Assembly (NCBI GenBank): GCA_900318275.1
Contig: ONJY01000001.1
Location: 1-64,000, forward strand
Length of the DNA: 64,000 bases
DNA from: an uncultured Bacteroidales bacterium
GTDB taxonomy: Bacteria; Bacteroidota; Bacteroidia; Bacteroidales; P3
Direction: 5' to 3'
Made by a program: the position numbers and the translations under genes. The stretch's first letter is position 1, and each line of letters starts with the position of its first letter. Shown one piece after another: positions 51,464 through 60,852 of this stretch. Below the pieces are notes generated by a model. That model had not been told where the DNA came from. It ran no database searches and was given only the letters and a program-made list of their open reading frames with translations.

Positions 51464-54223
51464 TTACTTCTCGCGGAAACGCACAGCGACGCCCGGGACC
51501 GAATGTTTCTTAGTGTTGACATTGCCGTAGGCGGATATGGTCACCGCCGACTCATCGGCGCCGGAAAGGACAAGAAACTCGCGTATGGCGCGGCCTCGCT
51601 CGAGAGAGAGGTTGTAGCTCAGCGCATCGTCGTTGCCTTCAACGTTGATAACCAGCTCCACGGTGCACGAGGCGTTCTGCTGCATGAAGTTGGCGAGTTG
51701 CTCAAGCTGGAACTCAGCCACAGGTAGCAGTTTGGACGATGACTTCTCGAAGTCCACGGCCGGCAGCGGAAGCGGCTTGTCCATGGAGACTAGTACCGGG
51801 AAAGTGTAGCCCTTAAGCCTCTGACGCGTCTTGGCGTTGGGTTCTATAATGACCGCCGGCACGAAATACATGCCCGCATCGCCGAGCACGGCATAACGCT
51901 TGTCCTTGTGGATGGCCAGGTCAACGCTGTTGGCGCCGCCGGAGTACTCGACCACCTGGGTGATAGCCTGCTGCGTCAGGTCGGCCACACGCACACGGAA
52001 AAGGAAGTCCTCCATGCCGAGAATGTCGAGGGAATAGTTCCTGTATGAATTGGAGGCGTCATGGGATGTTGGAAACGAGTAGGCAGCATAGCGCCCCAGA
52101 TTGTAGTTGGAGGTAACAATCAGGGTCTTCTCATCGGCGCCGAACGATATGCTGGCCTCCTTGAAGCCGGTGTTTATATCCTTGCCCAGGTTGCGCGGCT
52201 TGCTCCACGACGTCCAGTCCTCGACGTTGGAACGAGTGCATATATAGACATCGCCATAGCCAAGACCGCCGCGACCGTCGGTGACGAAGTATAGAGTCTT
52301 GAGGTTGCGGCTGAGTATGGGCGAACGCTCGCTATACGGTGTATTGACTTCAGAGCCGAGGTTGATAGCAGCGCCCCAACCGTTCTGGGTGTAAGGTATG
52401 AAATAGATGTCGGAAGCAAGGGCCGTGTCACCATGGAACAGGCTGCCGGAAGGCTGGAGGTTCTGTCCGCCGGGACGGTCCGAAGCCAGTAGCAGTCCAC
52501 TACCGTCAGGCATCATATAGGCATCAGTCTCAATATAATCGGTGTTGACAGGATATGGCGGGATATCGGCCACACGCCACTGGTCACCTTCCTTCTCGGC
52601 AATCCAGATGTCGCCGGCACTGCCCAGAAGCATTCGCGTACCGTTGGCATAGAAGCCGTAAATGGTCAGACCGTCGTTGTCGCTGTTGACGAACTTGACA
52701 TCGCCTGCCGGCTGCCATACTCCGTTTTTCTTCACGGCGTAGCAGATACGGCGTGTGGAGCCCACACGCGTGTAGTACAACTTGTCTTCAGCCTGGTTGT
52801 AGCAGGGGCTCTGTATATTATAGGTGGCGGTAAGAACCGGCGACAACTTGCGGCCCGACGACGGTGTCGTCAGGACAGTCTTCAGCTCCTTGTATTCTTC
52901 GGTGCCGACATTGTCAAAACAGAGCTCGAACTGACGCACTCTCTCAAGGGCAGCGCCGTAGTTGTGCATGACGAGCTGAGACTGTATCATACGCTGCAGA
53001 GGCACGATGGCTATGCGCTTGCCCGTCATGTGTCTTACATAGCCGGCATACTTGCCATAGTCCACCTCGATGAAGTCTTCCATAAGGTTCACTCTGTCTA
53101 TACGCCTGGCACGCTCCACATCCTCTTCCAGGGCGCGCTGGTGCGGGTAATCGGGGTTCTCCTTGCGGAATTTCTCAATAGGCGACATGTTACCCTCCTC
53201 GGCATGCCATGCATAGTACCTGTTATACACGTCGTTGTAGTAAGGGTCGAGCTTGAAGCGCGAGAGGTATAGGCGTGCGGCCTCAATGTCATGCTTGTCG
53301 TAGACGAGACAGCGCAGCCGCAGCAATGCGCTGTCGGCTAGAGCATTGTCGGCGTTGGAATCGACGAAGTCGGCATATTCGCGAGCTGTATGCAGGGCAG
53401 AGTACTTAACCTCCAGCAATGTAGCAAGCTTCTCACGCGCCTGCAAATGCTCATCACTCGACGGGTACTTGCGCAGGAATTCGTTATATGCCTTGATTGT
53501 GTTGCGACGGCTTGCATTGGCATAGGCTATGCGACTCTTCTGCTTCTCAGCCGCACGCTGCACGGAGGGGCTCAGCTCGTAGGCCGCAGCGATAGTGTCG
53601 GCCTGAGCCTCGGTCGTCACACCCTCGAAGAGGCCGGGAGCGAAGCGCGAAAGCCTCTCCTCCATCTGCTCAGCCTCGCGAGTGCCGGGGTAGATGTCTA
53701 TGAAATGGTAGAACGACTCCGCCGTGCCTTTGCGCAGATCCTCGTCATACACCTGGTTGATGCGGCGCTGACGCAGCAAGCGCACCAATTCTATGTCGAT
53801 GCCAAACGCGTCGAGGTAGGTATCGAGCTCGACACGAGACATATCTGTACGCACCTCAAGGGTGTTGTAAGCCGCGTCGACAATAGACTGTTTGGCTTGG
53901 CGAATAGTCGTCAACGTGATATTCTTGCGGGCCAGACGCGTCAACTCACCCAGCTTGTCGTTCTCCAACAGCTTGATGTGTTCCTTCTCGGCACGCTGCA
54001 TGTACTTCATGGCCATCGGCAGGTTGCGCATAGGATGCGAGTTGTCGAAGTAGAACATCGACATATTAAACAGGTTCTCCACGTTGTCGGGCTCTTTGGC
54101 ATACGCTTTGTTGAGCCGTGTGAAGCGGTCCTGATAGTCGCCCTTCAGTTCGTCGGGCAAAGCCTGGGCCAGCACGGAAGCTGTCAGCATGCAGGCCATC
54201 AATGTCGTCAGCAGTTTCTTCAT
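51464..54223 (-). CDS. OmpA-family protein with helical-repeat and beta-propeller domains (PorE-like)
   Basis: 919 residues. Signal peptide MKKLLTTLMACMLTASVLAQ; helical TPR-like region about 25-400; PD40/WD40-type propeller about 440-690 (DNDGLTIYGFYANGTRMLLG, PDGSGLLLASDRPGGQN, RSPILSRNLKTLYFVTDGRGGLGYGDVY fragments); a short beta domain about 690-790; and a C-terminal OmpA-like peptidoglycan-binding domain about 800-919 (VELVINVEGNDDALSYNLSLERGRAI). The order TPR, propeller, linker, OmpA is that of PorE, a T9SS component thought to link the machine to peptidoglycan. I infer a T9SS role from this and from SprA in the window; a general envelope role is possible. Confidence 0.8.
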   Translation of the reverse strand: MKKLLTTLMACMLTASVLAQALPDELKGDYQDRFTRLNKAYAKEPDNVENLFNMSMFYFDNSHPMRNLPMAMKYMQRAEKEHIKLLENDKLGELTRLARKNITLTTIRQAKQSIVDAAYNTLEVRTDMSRVELDTYLDAFGIDIELVRLLRQRRINQVYDEDLRKGTAESFYHFIDIYPGTREAEQMEERLSRFAPGLFEGVTTEAQADTIAAAYELSPSVQRAAEKQKSRIAYANASRRNTIKAYNEFLRKYPSSDEHLQAREKLATLLEVKYSALHTAREYADFVDSNADNALADSALLRLRCLVYDKHDIEAARLYLSRFKLDPYYNDVYNRYYAWHAEEGNMSPIEKFRKENPDYPHQRALEEDVERARRIDRVNLMEDFIEVDYGKYAGYVRHMTGKRIAIVPLQRMIQSQLVMHNYGAALERVRQFELCFDNVGTEEYKELKTVLTTPSSGRKLSPVLTATYNIQSPCYNQAEDKLYYTRVGSTRRICYAVKKNGVWQPAGDVKFVNSDNDGLTIYGFYANGTRMLLGSAGDIWIAEKEGDQWRVADIPPYPVNTDYIETDAYMMPDGSGLLLASDRPGGQNLQPSGSLFHGDTALASDIYFIPYTQNGWGAAINLGSEVNTPYSERSPILSRNLKTLYFVTDGRGGLGYGDVYICTRSNVEDWTSWSKPRNLGKDINTGFKEASISFGADEKTLIVTSNYNLGRYAAYSFPTSHDASNSYRNYSLDILGMEDFLFRVRVADLTQQAITQVVEYSGGANSVDLAIHKDKRYAVLGDAGMYFVPAVIIEPNAKTRQRLKGYTFPVLVSMDKPLPLPAVDFEKSSSKLLPVAEFQLEQLANFMQQNASCTVELVINVEGNDDALSYNLSLERGRAIREFLVLSGADESAVTISAYGNVNTKKHSVPGVAVRFREK

Positions 54224-54230
54224 CGTTATG

Positions 54231-54755
54231 CTATTTTAGCGTTCCCAGAATATCTCTGAACTCAAATTCCATTTCCTCGAAGGTGTCCTTGGTCGTCTCC
54301 AGACGGAACTCTACGGCGGTACCGCGGTCCTTGAAATAAGTCATCAGGAACTGATAGTCCTTCTGGCTTACCGGATTGGTGTAGGCTCCCACATAGCCTA
54401 TGCCGCCACTCTTCGGCAGCCCGGGGCCATGGGTGTATTCATCCACCGACTGAAAGGGCTGGAGCAGGTAACGGTCGTAGGCCAGCTCGTACACGTCGCC
54501 GTCATAACCCTCGTTGACATAAATGCGGAGGCAAGGCAACACGGTATCGCCTTCCATATCCACCAACGTGCGCCCCACGTAGTAATAGAGGTACACGTCG
54601 GCCCCGTCGTCGAGCTTAAAGGTGCGCAGGTAGCGCCAGTCGTCGCTGTTGAGGCGGAAGGATACACGCGTCCCAGGTATGTTAACCTGCGCCGCCGCCG
54701 TGCCCGCCAAGGCCAACAGCATTGCCAACATCAGTGTTTTGGCGATTCTATTCAT
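54231..54755 (-). CDS. Small secreted protein, function unknown
   Basis: 174 residues with a signal peptide (MNRIAKTLMLAMLLALAGTAAAQ). The mature part is beta-rich, with YLRTFKLDDGADVYLYYYVG and a Phe/Glu-rich end (TFEEMEFEFRDILGTLK). I do not recognise the family. It sits 7 bp before the PorE-like gene and overlaps the glycosyltransferase stop by 4 bp, so the three are probably cotranscribed. Confidence 0.7.
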   Translation of the reverse strand: MNRIAKTLMLAMLLALAGTAAAQVNIPGTRVSFRLNSDDWRYLRTFKLDDGADVYLYYYVGRTLVDMEGDTVLPCLRIYVNEGYDGDVYELAYDRYLLQPFQSVDEYTHGPGLPKSGGIGYVGAYTNPVSQKDYQFLMTYFKDRGTAVEFRLETTKDTFEEMEFEFRDILGTLK

Positions 54756-55948
54756 CGTGTTTCTATTTTGTCGTAAAACTGTAGCAATTGTGCAGTGAGC
54801 CGTTTCACATCATAGTGCTCCGCCACGAGCCTTGCAGCGGCCTCGCCCACGCTGTGGCAGTATTCCTGGTCGTCCACCAGCCGCTTGATTTGAGCGGCGA
54901 ACTGCGCGGGTGTATCGGCCACCAGCAGGTTCTCACCCTCGGTGTAATCTATGCCCTGAGCACCCACAGTGGTGGTAACCACGGCCTTGCCTGCCGCCAT
55001 TGCCTCTATTATCTTGACCCTGATACCGCTGCCGCTGAGCAGGGGCACCACATTGATCTGTTTGCCAGCTATGAAATAGCCTGCATCCGGCACCTCGCCG
55101 ACCACCGTCACGCCGTCCATGGGTGTGTCCATCCACTTCTGCGGCATCTTGCGTCCTGCCAGATACAGGTGCGCCTGCGGCACCTCGCGGTGCACCACCG
55201 GCCACACCTCGTCGAGCAACCACTCAATGCTCTCGCGGTTGGGCATCCAGTCCATAGCCCCTATGTGGAACAACGAAGCGGGTTCCACATCCACGTTGGC
55301 CGCATCGTCGGGCTCCACGCCAAAGGGTATCGACGTCAACGGGCGGCGGCAACCGTGCTGACGGAAGTAGTCGGCATCGCCCTTGGTGATGCACACCACG
55401 CCGTCGTAGTCGTTTACATGCTCCAGCTCATAGGCCCTCAGTGCCAAAGCCAGATGCTTAAGATACCACCGCTTAAAGCCACGGGGCGTACTTGCCGCCA
55501 CGCGCTGCCAGATGACATGCTCCACATTGTGCGACCGCAGCACCACCTTGGCATCGGAAAGACTGCGGATAAGCGGCACATAGGGCGTCATGAAGAGGCT
55601 CTCAAGATGCACCACGTCAAACGTCTCCTGCTCCAGTATGGCGCGCAGCCTGGCGGCGAAAGCCTCGCTGCGGAAGCGCTTGACATGGTACGACTCGCCG
55701 CAGAGCATGGACACCGCCGCTGCCAGAGGCTTGACGGAAAGGTCCACATACTGCGACTCGAAGCCTGTCTGTCGCAGGTATTCCTCGCCCATCTTGGCGC
55801 GGTCGGCAGGGTGTTTGTCACTCTCCATCGCCAGCACCTTGACCTCGCAGCCTTCGCGCAACAGACCTTGCGTGATGCTGTTCATGGCCATGGTGCCACC
55901 GTCAACGGTGGGTAACGGCGGTTTGATGCAGAGCTGCAGTACTTTCAT
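54752..55948 (-). CDS. Glycosyltransferase family 4 (GT-B fold)
   Basis: 398 residues, cytosolic. N-terminal half of GT-B type (MKVLQLCIKPPLPTVDGGTM), donor-binding C-terminal half with HIGAMDWMPNRESIEWLL and GSGIRVKIIEAMAAGKAVV, the nucleotide-sugar site (E of EAMAAGKAVV). Similar to PelF/GT4 enzymes of cell-surface glycan assembly. Substrate unknown. Downstream overlap of 4 bp with the small secreted protein. Confidence 0.92.
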   Translation of the reverse strand: MKVLQLCIKPPLPTVDGGTMAMNSITQGLLREGCEVKVLAMESDKHPADRAKMGEEYLRQTGFESQYVDLSVKPLAAAVSMLCGESYHVKRFRSEAFAARLRAILEQETFDVVHLESLFMTPYVPLIRSLSDAKVVLRSHNVEHVIWQRVAASTPRGFKRWYLKHLALALRAYELEHVNDYDGVVCITKGDADYFRQHGCRRPLTSIPFGVEPDDAANVDVEPASLFHIGAMDWMPNRESIEWLLDEVWPVVHREVPQAHLYLAGRKMPQKWMDTPMDGVTVVGEVPDAGYFIAGKQINVVPLLSGSGIRVKIIEAMAAGKAVVTTTVGAQGIDYTEGENLLVADTPAQFAAQIKRLVDDQEYCHSVGEAAARLVAEHYDVKRLTAQLLQFYDKIETR

Positions 55949-55989
55949 TTCCTTCGGTTAAGCATTACTCTCCCTTTCTGTCGCCAGCG

Positions 55990-56952
55990 TCATTCCTTAG
56001 GCAGGTTGCGGAAACCGGTGCCCAATATCTCGGAGCTGTCCATGATATTGACGAAGGCCTTGGGGTCAATGCGGTGCAGGTTGCTCTTCAGCTTCACCAT
56101 GTCGGCACGCTCAAGGGTGACATATATCATCTTGCGCTCGTTGCCCTGGTAGAGGCCGCTGCCGGTGATGCAGGTGCCACCGCGCTTGAGGTCGTTGAGA
56201 ATGTAGTCGCGCACAGCCTCCAGCTCATCTGTGACGATGAACATGGTCTTGTAACTCTTCATGCCGTCCACCACCAGGTCGATGACCTTGCCCTCGATGA
56301 AGATGATGATGATGGAGTAGATAGGCAGACGTATGTCGCCGAAAGCCACGAGGGTGCTCAGCGTGATGATACCGTCGACAATCATCACCAGAGTGCCGAG
56401 GCTTATCTTGGTGTACTTGTGCAGTATCATGCTGATAATGTCGCTGCCGCCACTGGTGGCGCCGCTGCGGAAAATCATGCCTATGGCCACGCCGTAGATG
56501 AGGCCGGCCACGACGGTGTTGAGGAAATAGTCGGGCACGAACCAGCCGCCGCCATGCGGTATCTGCACCATGGAGATACCTTCTAGGGGGGCGTCCATGA
56601 TCTTGCCGTCGAAGATGACGGGATTGTAGCCCCATGAGCTCTCAAGGATGAAGGTGAAGAGGAAGATAAGCGCTGTGGATATGATGGTCTTCAAGCCGAA
56701 CTTCGGACCCAGAATCCATGTGCCGATGAGCAGCAGCGGCACATCCATGCAGATGGCGTAGAGGGAGATTTTCCATGGCCACAGGGTGTTGAACACGTTA
56801 CTCAAACCGTATGTGCCGCCAGGGGCCATGAGATAGGGGTTGACGAACATCACGTCGCCAACGGCGAACAGGGCGCTGCCGCCTATGAGCAGCATGTAGG
56901 CCCACACTTCTTTTTTCCAGTCTTTCTTTTGAGCAGTATTTGTCATAAACAA
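55990..56952 (-). CDS. YitT family membrane protein
   Basis: 320 residues, with an N-terminal membrane half (about five helices; MAPGGTYGLSNVFNTL, RSGATSGGSDIISMILHKYT, the conserved GGSD motif) and a C-terminal cytosolic DUF2179 domain about 215-300 (YKTMFIVTDELEAV, GGTCITGSGLYQGNERKMIYV). Family role unresolved. A consensus-like promoter lies 48 bp upstream, so it is probably transcribed on its own. Confidence 0.93.
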   Translation of the reverse strand: MFMTNTAQKKDWKKEVWAYMLLIGGSALFAVGDVMFVNPYLMAPGGTYGLSNVFNTLWPWKISLYAICMDVPLLLIGTWILGPKFGLKTIISTALIFLFTFILESSWGYNPVIFDGKIMDAPLEGISMVQIPHGGGWFVPDYFLNTVVAGLIYGVAIGMIFRSGATSGGSDIISMILHKYTKISLGTLVMIVDGIITLSTLVAFGDIRLPIYSIIIIFIEGKVIDLVVDGMKSYKTMFIVTDELEAVRDYILNDLKRGGTCITGSGLYQGNERKMIYVTLERADMVKLKSNLHRIDPKAFVNIMDSSEILGTGFRNLPKE

Positions 56953-56999
56953 TTATTTATTAATACATAAAGCGTCCTGTCGGCCATAGGACAGGAATG

Positions 57000-57030
57000 C
57001 AAAGATACGAAGATTTAACAATATAGCAAT
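57000..57030 (-). promoter_or_regulatory. Promoter for the YitT gene
   Basis: The minus strand reads ATTG (57030-57027, a 3/4 match to TTTG), 19-bp spacer, TATCTTTG (57007-57000). Confidence 0.65.
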
Positions 57031-57076
57031 AATAAAAGCAAAAAAAGAGGGCGCCGAAACGTCCTCTTGAGCCCTG

Positions 57077-57149
57077 AGCGATAGACGGGGGTCGAACCCG
57101 CGACCTGCGGCTTGGGAAGCCGCCGCTCTGCCAACTGAGCTACTATCGC
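57077..57149 (-). tRNA. tRNA-Gly, anticodon CCC
   Basis: The minus strand folds as a complete cloverleaf: acceptor GCGATAG/CTATCGC, D arm GCTC...GAGC, anticodon stem GCGGC/GCCGC with loop TTCCCAA (anticodon CCC, Gly), T arm GCGGG TTCGACC CCCGT, and U73 discriminator as in bacterial tRNA-Gly. CCA is not encoded. The gene is isolated between purM and YitT. Confidence 0.96.
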
Positions 57150-57220
57150 ATTGCCGTCCTTCACAAATTCCCATAAAAACAGGGCGACTGTAACGTAATT
57201 ACCTAATCAAATGACACCAC

Positions 57221-57240
57221 AAAAACGGCGCCCTGCCGTG
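57221..57240 (-). terminator. Possible purM terminator
   Basis: ACGGC (57225-57229) and GCCGT (57235-57239) form a short stem; the minus strand continues TTTTTG. It lies about 36 bp past the purM stop. Confidence 0.55.
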
Positions 57241-57275
57241 TTTATTGTGCCACCGACTGATTTTTTTCTTCGTTT

Positions 57276-58442
57276 TTATGCAAAATACTCGAACACACCG
57301 TTCTCGCTCTTCACCGTCACCTGGGCCTTGGGAGCCTCCTCGACGCGGCCTATCACCTGGGCGTCAACGCCGAAGCTGCAGCTGATGTCGATGATGCCGC
57401 GGGCCGTGGCCTCGTCGGTGTAGAGCTCCATGCGGTGGCCCATATTGAACACCTTGTACATCTCCTGCCAGTCGGTCTGGCTCTCGTCGTGTATCATCTT
57501 GAACAGTGGCGGCACTGGGAAGAGGTTGTCCTTGACAACGTGGTTTTTGTCGATGAAGTGCAGCACCTTGGTCTGCGCACCGCCCGAGCAGTGCACCATA
57601 CCGTCAATCTTGGGGCGGTATTCGTCGAGTACCTTGCGGATGATGGGAGCATAAGTCCTTGTGGGCGAGAGCACCATATGTCCGGCGTCGACACCGGGCA
57701 CATCGGTGGGGTCGGTGAGCAGCTTGGTGCCGCAGAAGACCACACTGTCGGGCAGGTTGCGGTCGTAGCACATCGGGTACTTCTCGGCGTAGACATGCGA
57801 GAACACGTCGTGGCGTGCCGAGGTGAGACCGTTGGAGCCCATGCCGCCGTTGTAGGCGGTCTCGTACTTGGCCTGGCCGAAGCAGGCGAGGCCCACGATG
57901 ACGTTGCCGGCCTTGATGCGGGCATTGTCCACCACGTCGGCGCGGCGCATGCGGGCCGTCACCGTGCTGTCCACGATGATAGTGCGCACCAGGTCGCCCA
58001 CGTCGGCAGTCTCGCCACCGGTGAGCACTATGTCGATACCCATGTCGCGCATCGTCTGACAGAACTCCTCGGTGCCGTTGATGACGGCCGAGATAACCTC
58101 GCCGGGCACCAGCTGTTTGTTGCGGCCGATGGTGGAACTGAGCAGGATGTGGTCGAGAGCGCCGACACACAGCAGGTCGTCGGTGTTCATCACGATGGCG
58201 TCCACAGCGATGCCTTTCCACACACTCAGGTCGCCCGTCTCGCGCCAGTACATGTAAGCGAGGCTCGACTTGGTGCCGGCGCCGTCGGCATGCATTATGT
58301 TGCAATAGTCGGCGTCACCCCCCAGCAGGTCGGGTATAATCTTGCAGAAAGCCTTGGGGAAGAGGCCCTTGTCGATATTCTTGATGGCATTGTGCACATC
58401 CTCTTTCGTAGCGGAAACTCCGCGCTGGTTGTACTTATCCAT
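57276..58442 (-). CDS. purM: Phosphoribosylformylglycinamidine cyclo-ligase, long form
   Basis: Converts FGAM to aminoimidazole ribotide with ATP in purine synthesis. 388 residues from the ATG at 58442 (MDKYNQRGVSATKEDV); the longer frame to 58523 runs through the promoter and was rejected. Landmarks: GDADYCNIMHADGAGTKSS (AIRS signature), IAVDAIVMNTDDLLCVGA, VLTGGETADVGDLV, and CSGGAQTKV. The AIRS N- and C-terminal domains are intact; Bacteroidota PurM is longer than the enteric form. Confidence 0.93.
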   Translation of the reverse strand: MDKYNQRGVSATKEDVHNAIKNIDKGLFPKAFCKIIPDLLGGDADYCNIMHADGAGTKSSLAYMYWRETGDLSVWKGIAVDAIVMNTDDLLCVGALDHILLSSTIGRNKQLVPGEVISAVINGTEEFCQTMRDMGIDIVLTGGETADVGDLVRTIIVDSTVTARMRRADVVDNARIKAGNVIVGLACFGQAKYETAYNGGMGSNGLTSARHDVFSHVYAEKYPMCYDRNLPDSVVFCGTKLLTDPTDVPGVDAGHMVLSPTRTYAPIIRKVLDEYRPKIDGMVHCSGGAQTKVLHFIDKNHVVKDNLFPVPPLFKMIHDESQTDWQEMYKVFNMGHRMELYTDEATARGIIDISCSFGVDAQVIGRVEEAPKAQVTVKSENGVFEYFA

Positions 58443-58447
58443 ATTAC

Positions 58448-58481
58448 ACGTTGATACGTTGATACACTGATGCGTCAGTAC
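58448..58481. repeat. Short-period repeat in the purM leader (GTTGATAC), family 3
   Basis: Tandem-like units CGTTGATACGTTGATACACTGATGCGTCAG, a period of about 9-10 bp, directly before the purM start codon and after its promoter. Confidence 0.6.
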
Positions 58482-58493
58482 GCTTTGAGTGTG

Positions 58494-58524
58494 CAAAGAT
58501 ACAAACTTTTTGCATTCTGGCAAA
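58494..58524 (-). promoter_or_regulatory. Consensus promoter for purM
   Basis: The minus strand reads TTTG (58524-58521), 19-bp spacer, TATCTTTG (58501-58494), giving a leader of about 45 nt. Confidence 0.88.
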
Positions 58525-58572
58525 ATTTTCTTTCCACATTCCCCTCCTCCGGCACAGCTCCCCTACAGACCC

Positions 58573-58648
58573 GGTACGGCAGTTCTTCAGTAGTATTTCA
58601 GTGTTTCACTGAATAACTACTGAAGAAGTATCGTTGAAATGCCGTACC
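58573..58648. repeat. Long nested palindrome between purM and the GT5-like gene
   Basis: Outer stem GGTACGGCA (58573-58581) and TGCCGTACC (58640-58648). The inner 21-bp arms 58583-58603 and 58607-58627 (TTCTTCAGTAG.../...CTACTGAAGAA) have two mismatches and a TTT loop. The TTCTTCAG core links it to family 2. Confidence 0.85.
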
Positions 58649-58739
58649 GACTCCGGTACAGAGAGGGGGGAAAACGGCAACGGCGAGAGCGGAAAACGGC
58701 CCCGGTGTGGGGGCGTGGAGGGGCGGCATGAAAATAAAT

Positions 58740-58770
58740 TTCGCCATATCGAAATAATTTCGTAATTTTG
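58740..58770 (+). promoter_or_regulatory. Promoter for the GT5-like gene
   Basis: TTCG (58740-58743, 3/4 match to TTTG), 19-bp spacer, TAATTTTG (58763-58770), about 28 bp before the start. Confidence 0.7.
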
Positions 58771-58798
58771 CATTTGGAATCAATATATACCAAGACTT

Positions 58799-59620
58799 AT
58801 GGCAAAAGGGAGAATACTGTATGTAAGTCAGGACATTACGCCTTTCTCAGAGGAGAGCGCCACCGCCACTCTGGGGCGTTACTTGCCGGCGAAAATACAG
58901 GAGATGGGTCGCGACATCAGGGTTTTCATGCCCAAATTCAGCAGCATCAGCGAGCGCAAGCACCAGCTGCACGAGGTGATACGCCTGAGCGGCATGAATA
59001 TGATAGTGAACAACAGCGACCACCAGCTGCTGATAAAGGTGGGCTCCATCCCCACGGCACGCATGCAGGTCTATTTCATCGACAACGAGGACTATTTCAG
59101 CCATCTGCCCCACCCTGCCGATGAAAAGGGCATGCTCGACGAGCTGAGCGACGAGCGCCTGCTCTTCTTCGGGCGCGGCGTGCTCGAGGCTGTGCGCAAG
59201 CTGGCCTGGCAACCTCACCTGATCAACTTCATGGGCTGGAGCTCGGCGATGATACCGTTCTACCTGCGCCGTATCAACAAGGAGAATTCTTTCTTCAGCG
59301 GCACCAAGCTGGTCATCACGCTGATGGACGACAGCTTCAACGGCCATGTGGGTGGCGACCTGGAGCGCAAGATGAAGGCCGACAATGCTACGGCCAAGGA
59401 CCTGCGCCTCTACGGCGACACCACATACCTCGGCCTGATGAAAGCCGCCATAACCTTCTCGCAGGGCGTCATCATCGGCTCGCCGAACGTCAACCCCGAG
59501 CTGGTGGCCTACGCTAAAGCCAACAAGCGCAATGTGCTCGACTTCATCGAGGACCGCGACGAGTTCTATGCACGCACCAACAAATTCTACGACACCATAA
59601 CGGGCAGGATAGAGAACTGA
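58799..59620 (+). CDS. Glycogen/starch synthase N-terminal domain protein (GT5-like, short)
   Basis: 273 residues, matching only the N-terminal Rossmann half of GT5 synthases (ILYVSQDITPFSEESATATL corresponds to the usual EVAPYAKTGGL region; GRGVLEAVRKLAWQPHLINF corresponds to the DIVHAHDW region). The C-terminal ADP-glucose-binding half is absent, with a stop and immediate start of the next gene, so it is a natural short form, known in Bacteroidota next to DUF4270. It probably lacks synthase activity on its own. Role unknown. Confidence 0.85.
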   Translation: MAKGRILYVSQDITPFSEESATATLGRYLPAKIQEMGRDIRVFMPKFSSISERKHQLHEVIRLSGMNMIVNNSDHQLLIKVGSIPTARMQVYFIDNEDYFSHLPHPADEKGMLDELSDERLLFFGRGVLEAVRKLAWQPHLINFMGWSSAMIPFYLRRINKENSFFSGTKLVITLMDDSFNGHVGGDLERKMKADNATAKDLRLYGDTTYLGLMKAAITFSQGVIIGSPNVNPELVAYAKANKRNVLDFIEDRDEFYARTNKFYDTITGRIEN

Positions 59621-59643
59621 CCCGCGCAACAGACTGACAGCAG

Positions 59644-60852
59644 ATGAAAAACTCACTCCGTTATGCAGCAATGCTGCTGACACTATTCGCGCTGACGGCA
59701 TGCACCGACGACGAGAGCGACCTCGGCAGCACGCTGATGGACGCCGACGCCCTATACAACGCCAAGAACTACACCATGACCGTCGACACGGCCTACTCGC
59801 TGCGCGACGACTCGCTGCTCACCACGGGCAACACCGAGATTATGATAGGCAACTATCACGACGCCATCTTCGGCAAGGTGACGGCGCAGTATTTCACCCA
59901 GATTACCCTACCTAACGCCACCACATCGGTGGCCTTCGAAGACGTGACCATCGACTCGGTGGTGATGACGCTCGTCTACGACTCGGTGTTCCCCGACACC
60001 ACACGCAGCTACAACCTACACTTCGAGGTGGTGCAGCTCGCCGAGGCAATAGCTTCCGACAAGCAGTACTACGCGATGGACAGCATTGACGTCAACACCG
60101 ATGCCGTGCTCTTCAACGGCACCGTGCAGACCAAACCCGGCAGCGGCACCGTCAGCATGCACCTCGGCGGGCCTATCAACAGCATGCTGCAGATGACGGC
60201 CAACCGCGACGCCTTCGCCGAAGCCACCAAGGGCCTGCGCATCAGCGTGCTGCCGACAGGCAGCGATGAGGGGATGGTGGCCATGAACCTGTCAGACACC
60301 CGCACCCTGATTCGCGTGCACTACCACTACGACACCACGTCCTACCACTTCGACCTCTCGATTAGCAACGGCAAGCATTTCACCCACTTCGTGCACGACT
60401 ACAGCGGCACCGTCCTCGACGGTGTGAGGAGCCTCGACGGCGCCTCGCGCCTGTATCTGGATCCACTGGGCGGATTCAAGGCTGTGGTGAGCTTCGACCG
60501 CACGCTGCGCGCTTTCCGCGAGGCACATCCGCGCGCCGTGGTGCACAAGGCCGACCTGCTGATTCCAGTGGCCGCAGAGGCCGATGCCAAGAAGCCGCAC
60601 CGCCTCATAGCCACCAACGGCACACGCTACATCAACGATTACATCTCGGCGGGCGTGGACGGATACTACCACAGCGACAGCAGCCGCTACCGCATCCGCG
60701 TACCCCTGCACCTGCAGAGTATGTTGCGCGACGGCTTCGACAAGGGCACACACCTGCTCATCGACGCCCGCGGCAGCGTGGCCGACCGCACCGTGCTCAA
60801 CGGATATAACCAAACAGACAAGATTAAAATCAACCTCATATACACCGAATAA
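59644..60852 (+). CDS. DUF4270 lipoprotein
   Basis: 402 residues with a lipobox (LLTLFALTAC, Cys20) followed by TDDESDLGSTLMDADAL, then a beta-rich DUF4270-like body with repeated VTIDSVVMTLVYDS strands. Its association with the short GT5 gene is a known phylum pattern. Probably at the outer membrane; function unknown. The stop overlaps the next ATG by one base (TAATG). Confidence 0.85.
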   Translation: MKNSLRYAAMLLTLFALTACTDDESDLGSTLMDADALYNAKNYTMTVDTAYSLRDDSLLTTGNTEIMIGNYHDAIFGKVTAQYFTQITLPNATTSVAFEDVTIDSVVMTLVYDSVFPDTTRSYNLHFEVVQLAEAIASDKQYYAMDSIDVNTDAVLFNGTVQTKPGSGTVSMHLGGPINSMLQMTANRDAFAEATKGLRISVLPTGSDEGMVAMNLSDTRTLIRVHYHYDTTSYHFDLSISNGKHFTHFVHDYSGTVLDGVRSLDGASRLYLDPLGGFKAVVSFDRTLRAFREAHPRAVVHKADLLIPVAAEADAKKPHRLIATNGTRYINDYISAGVDGYYHSDSSRYRIRVPLHLQSMLRDGFDKGTHLLIDARGSVADRTVLNGYNQTDKIKINLIYTE

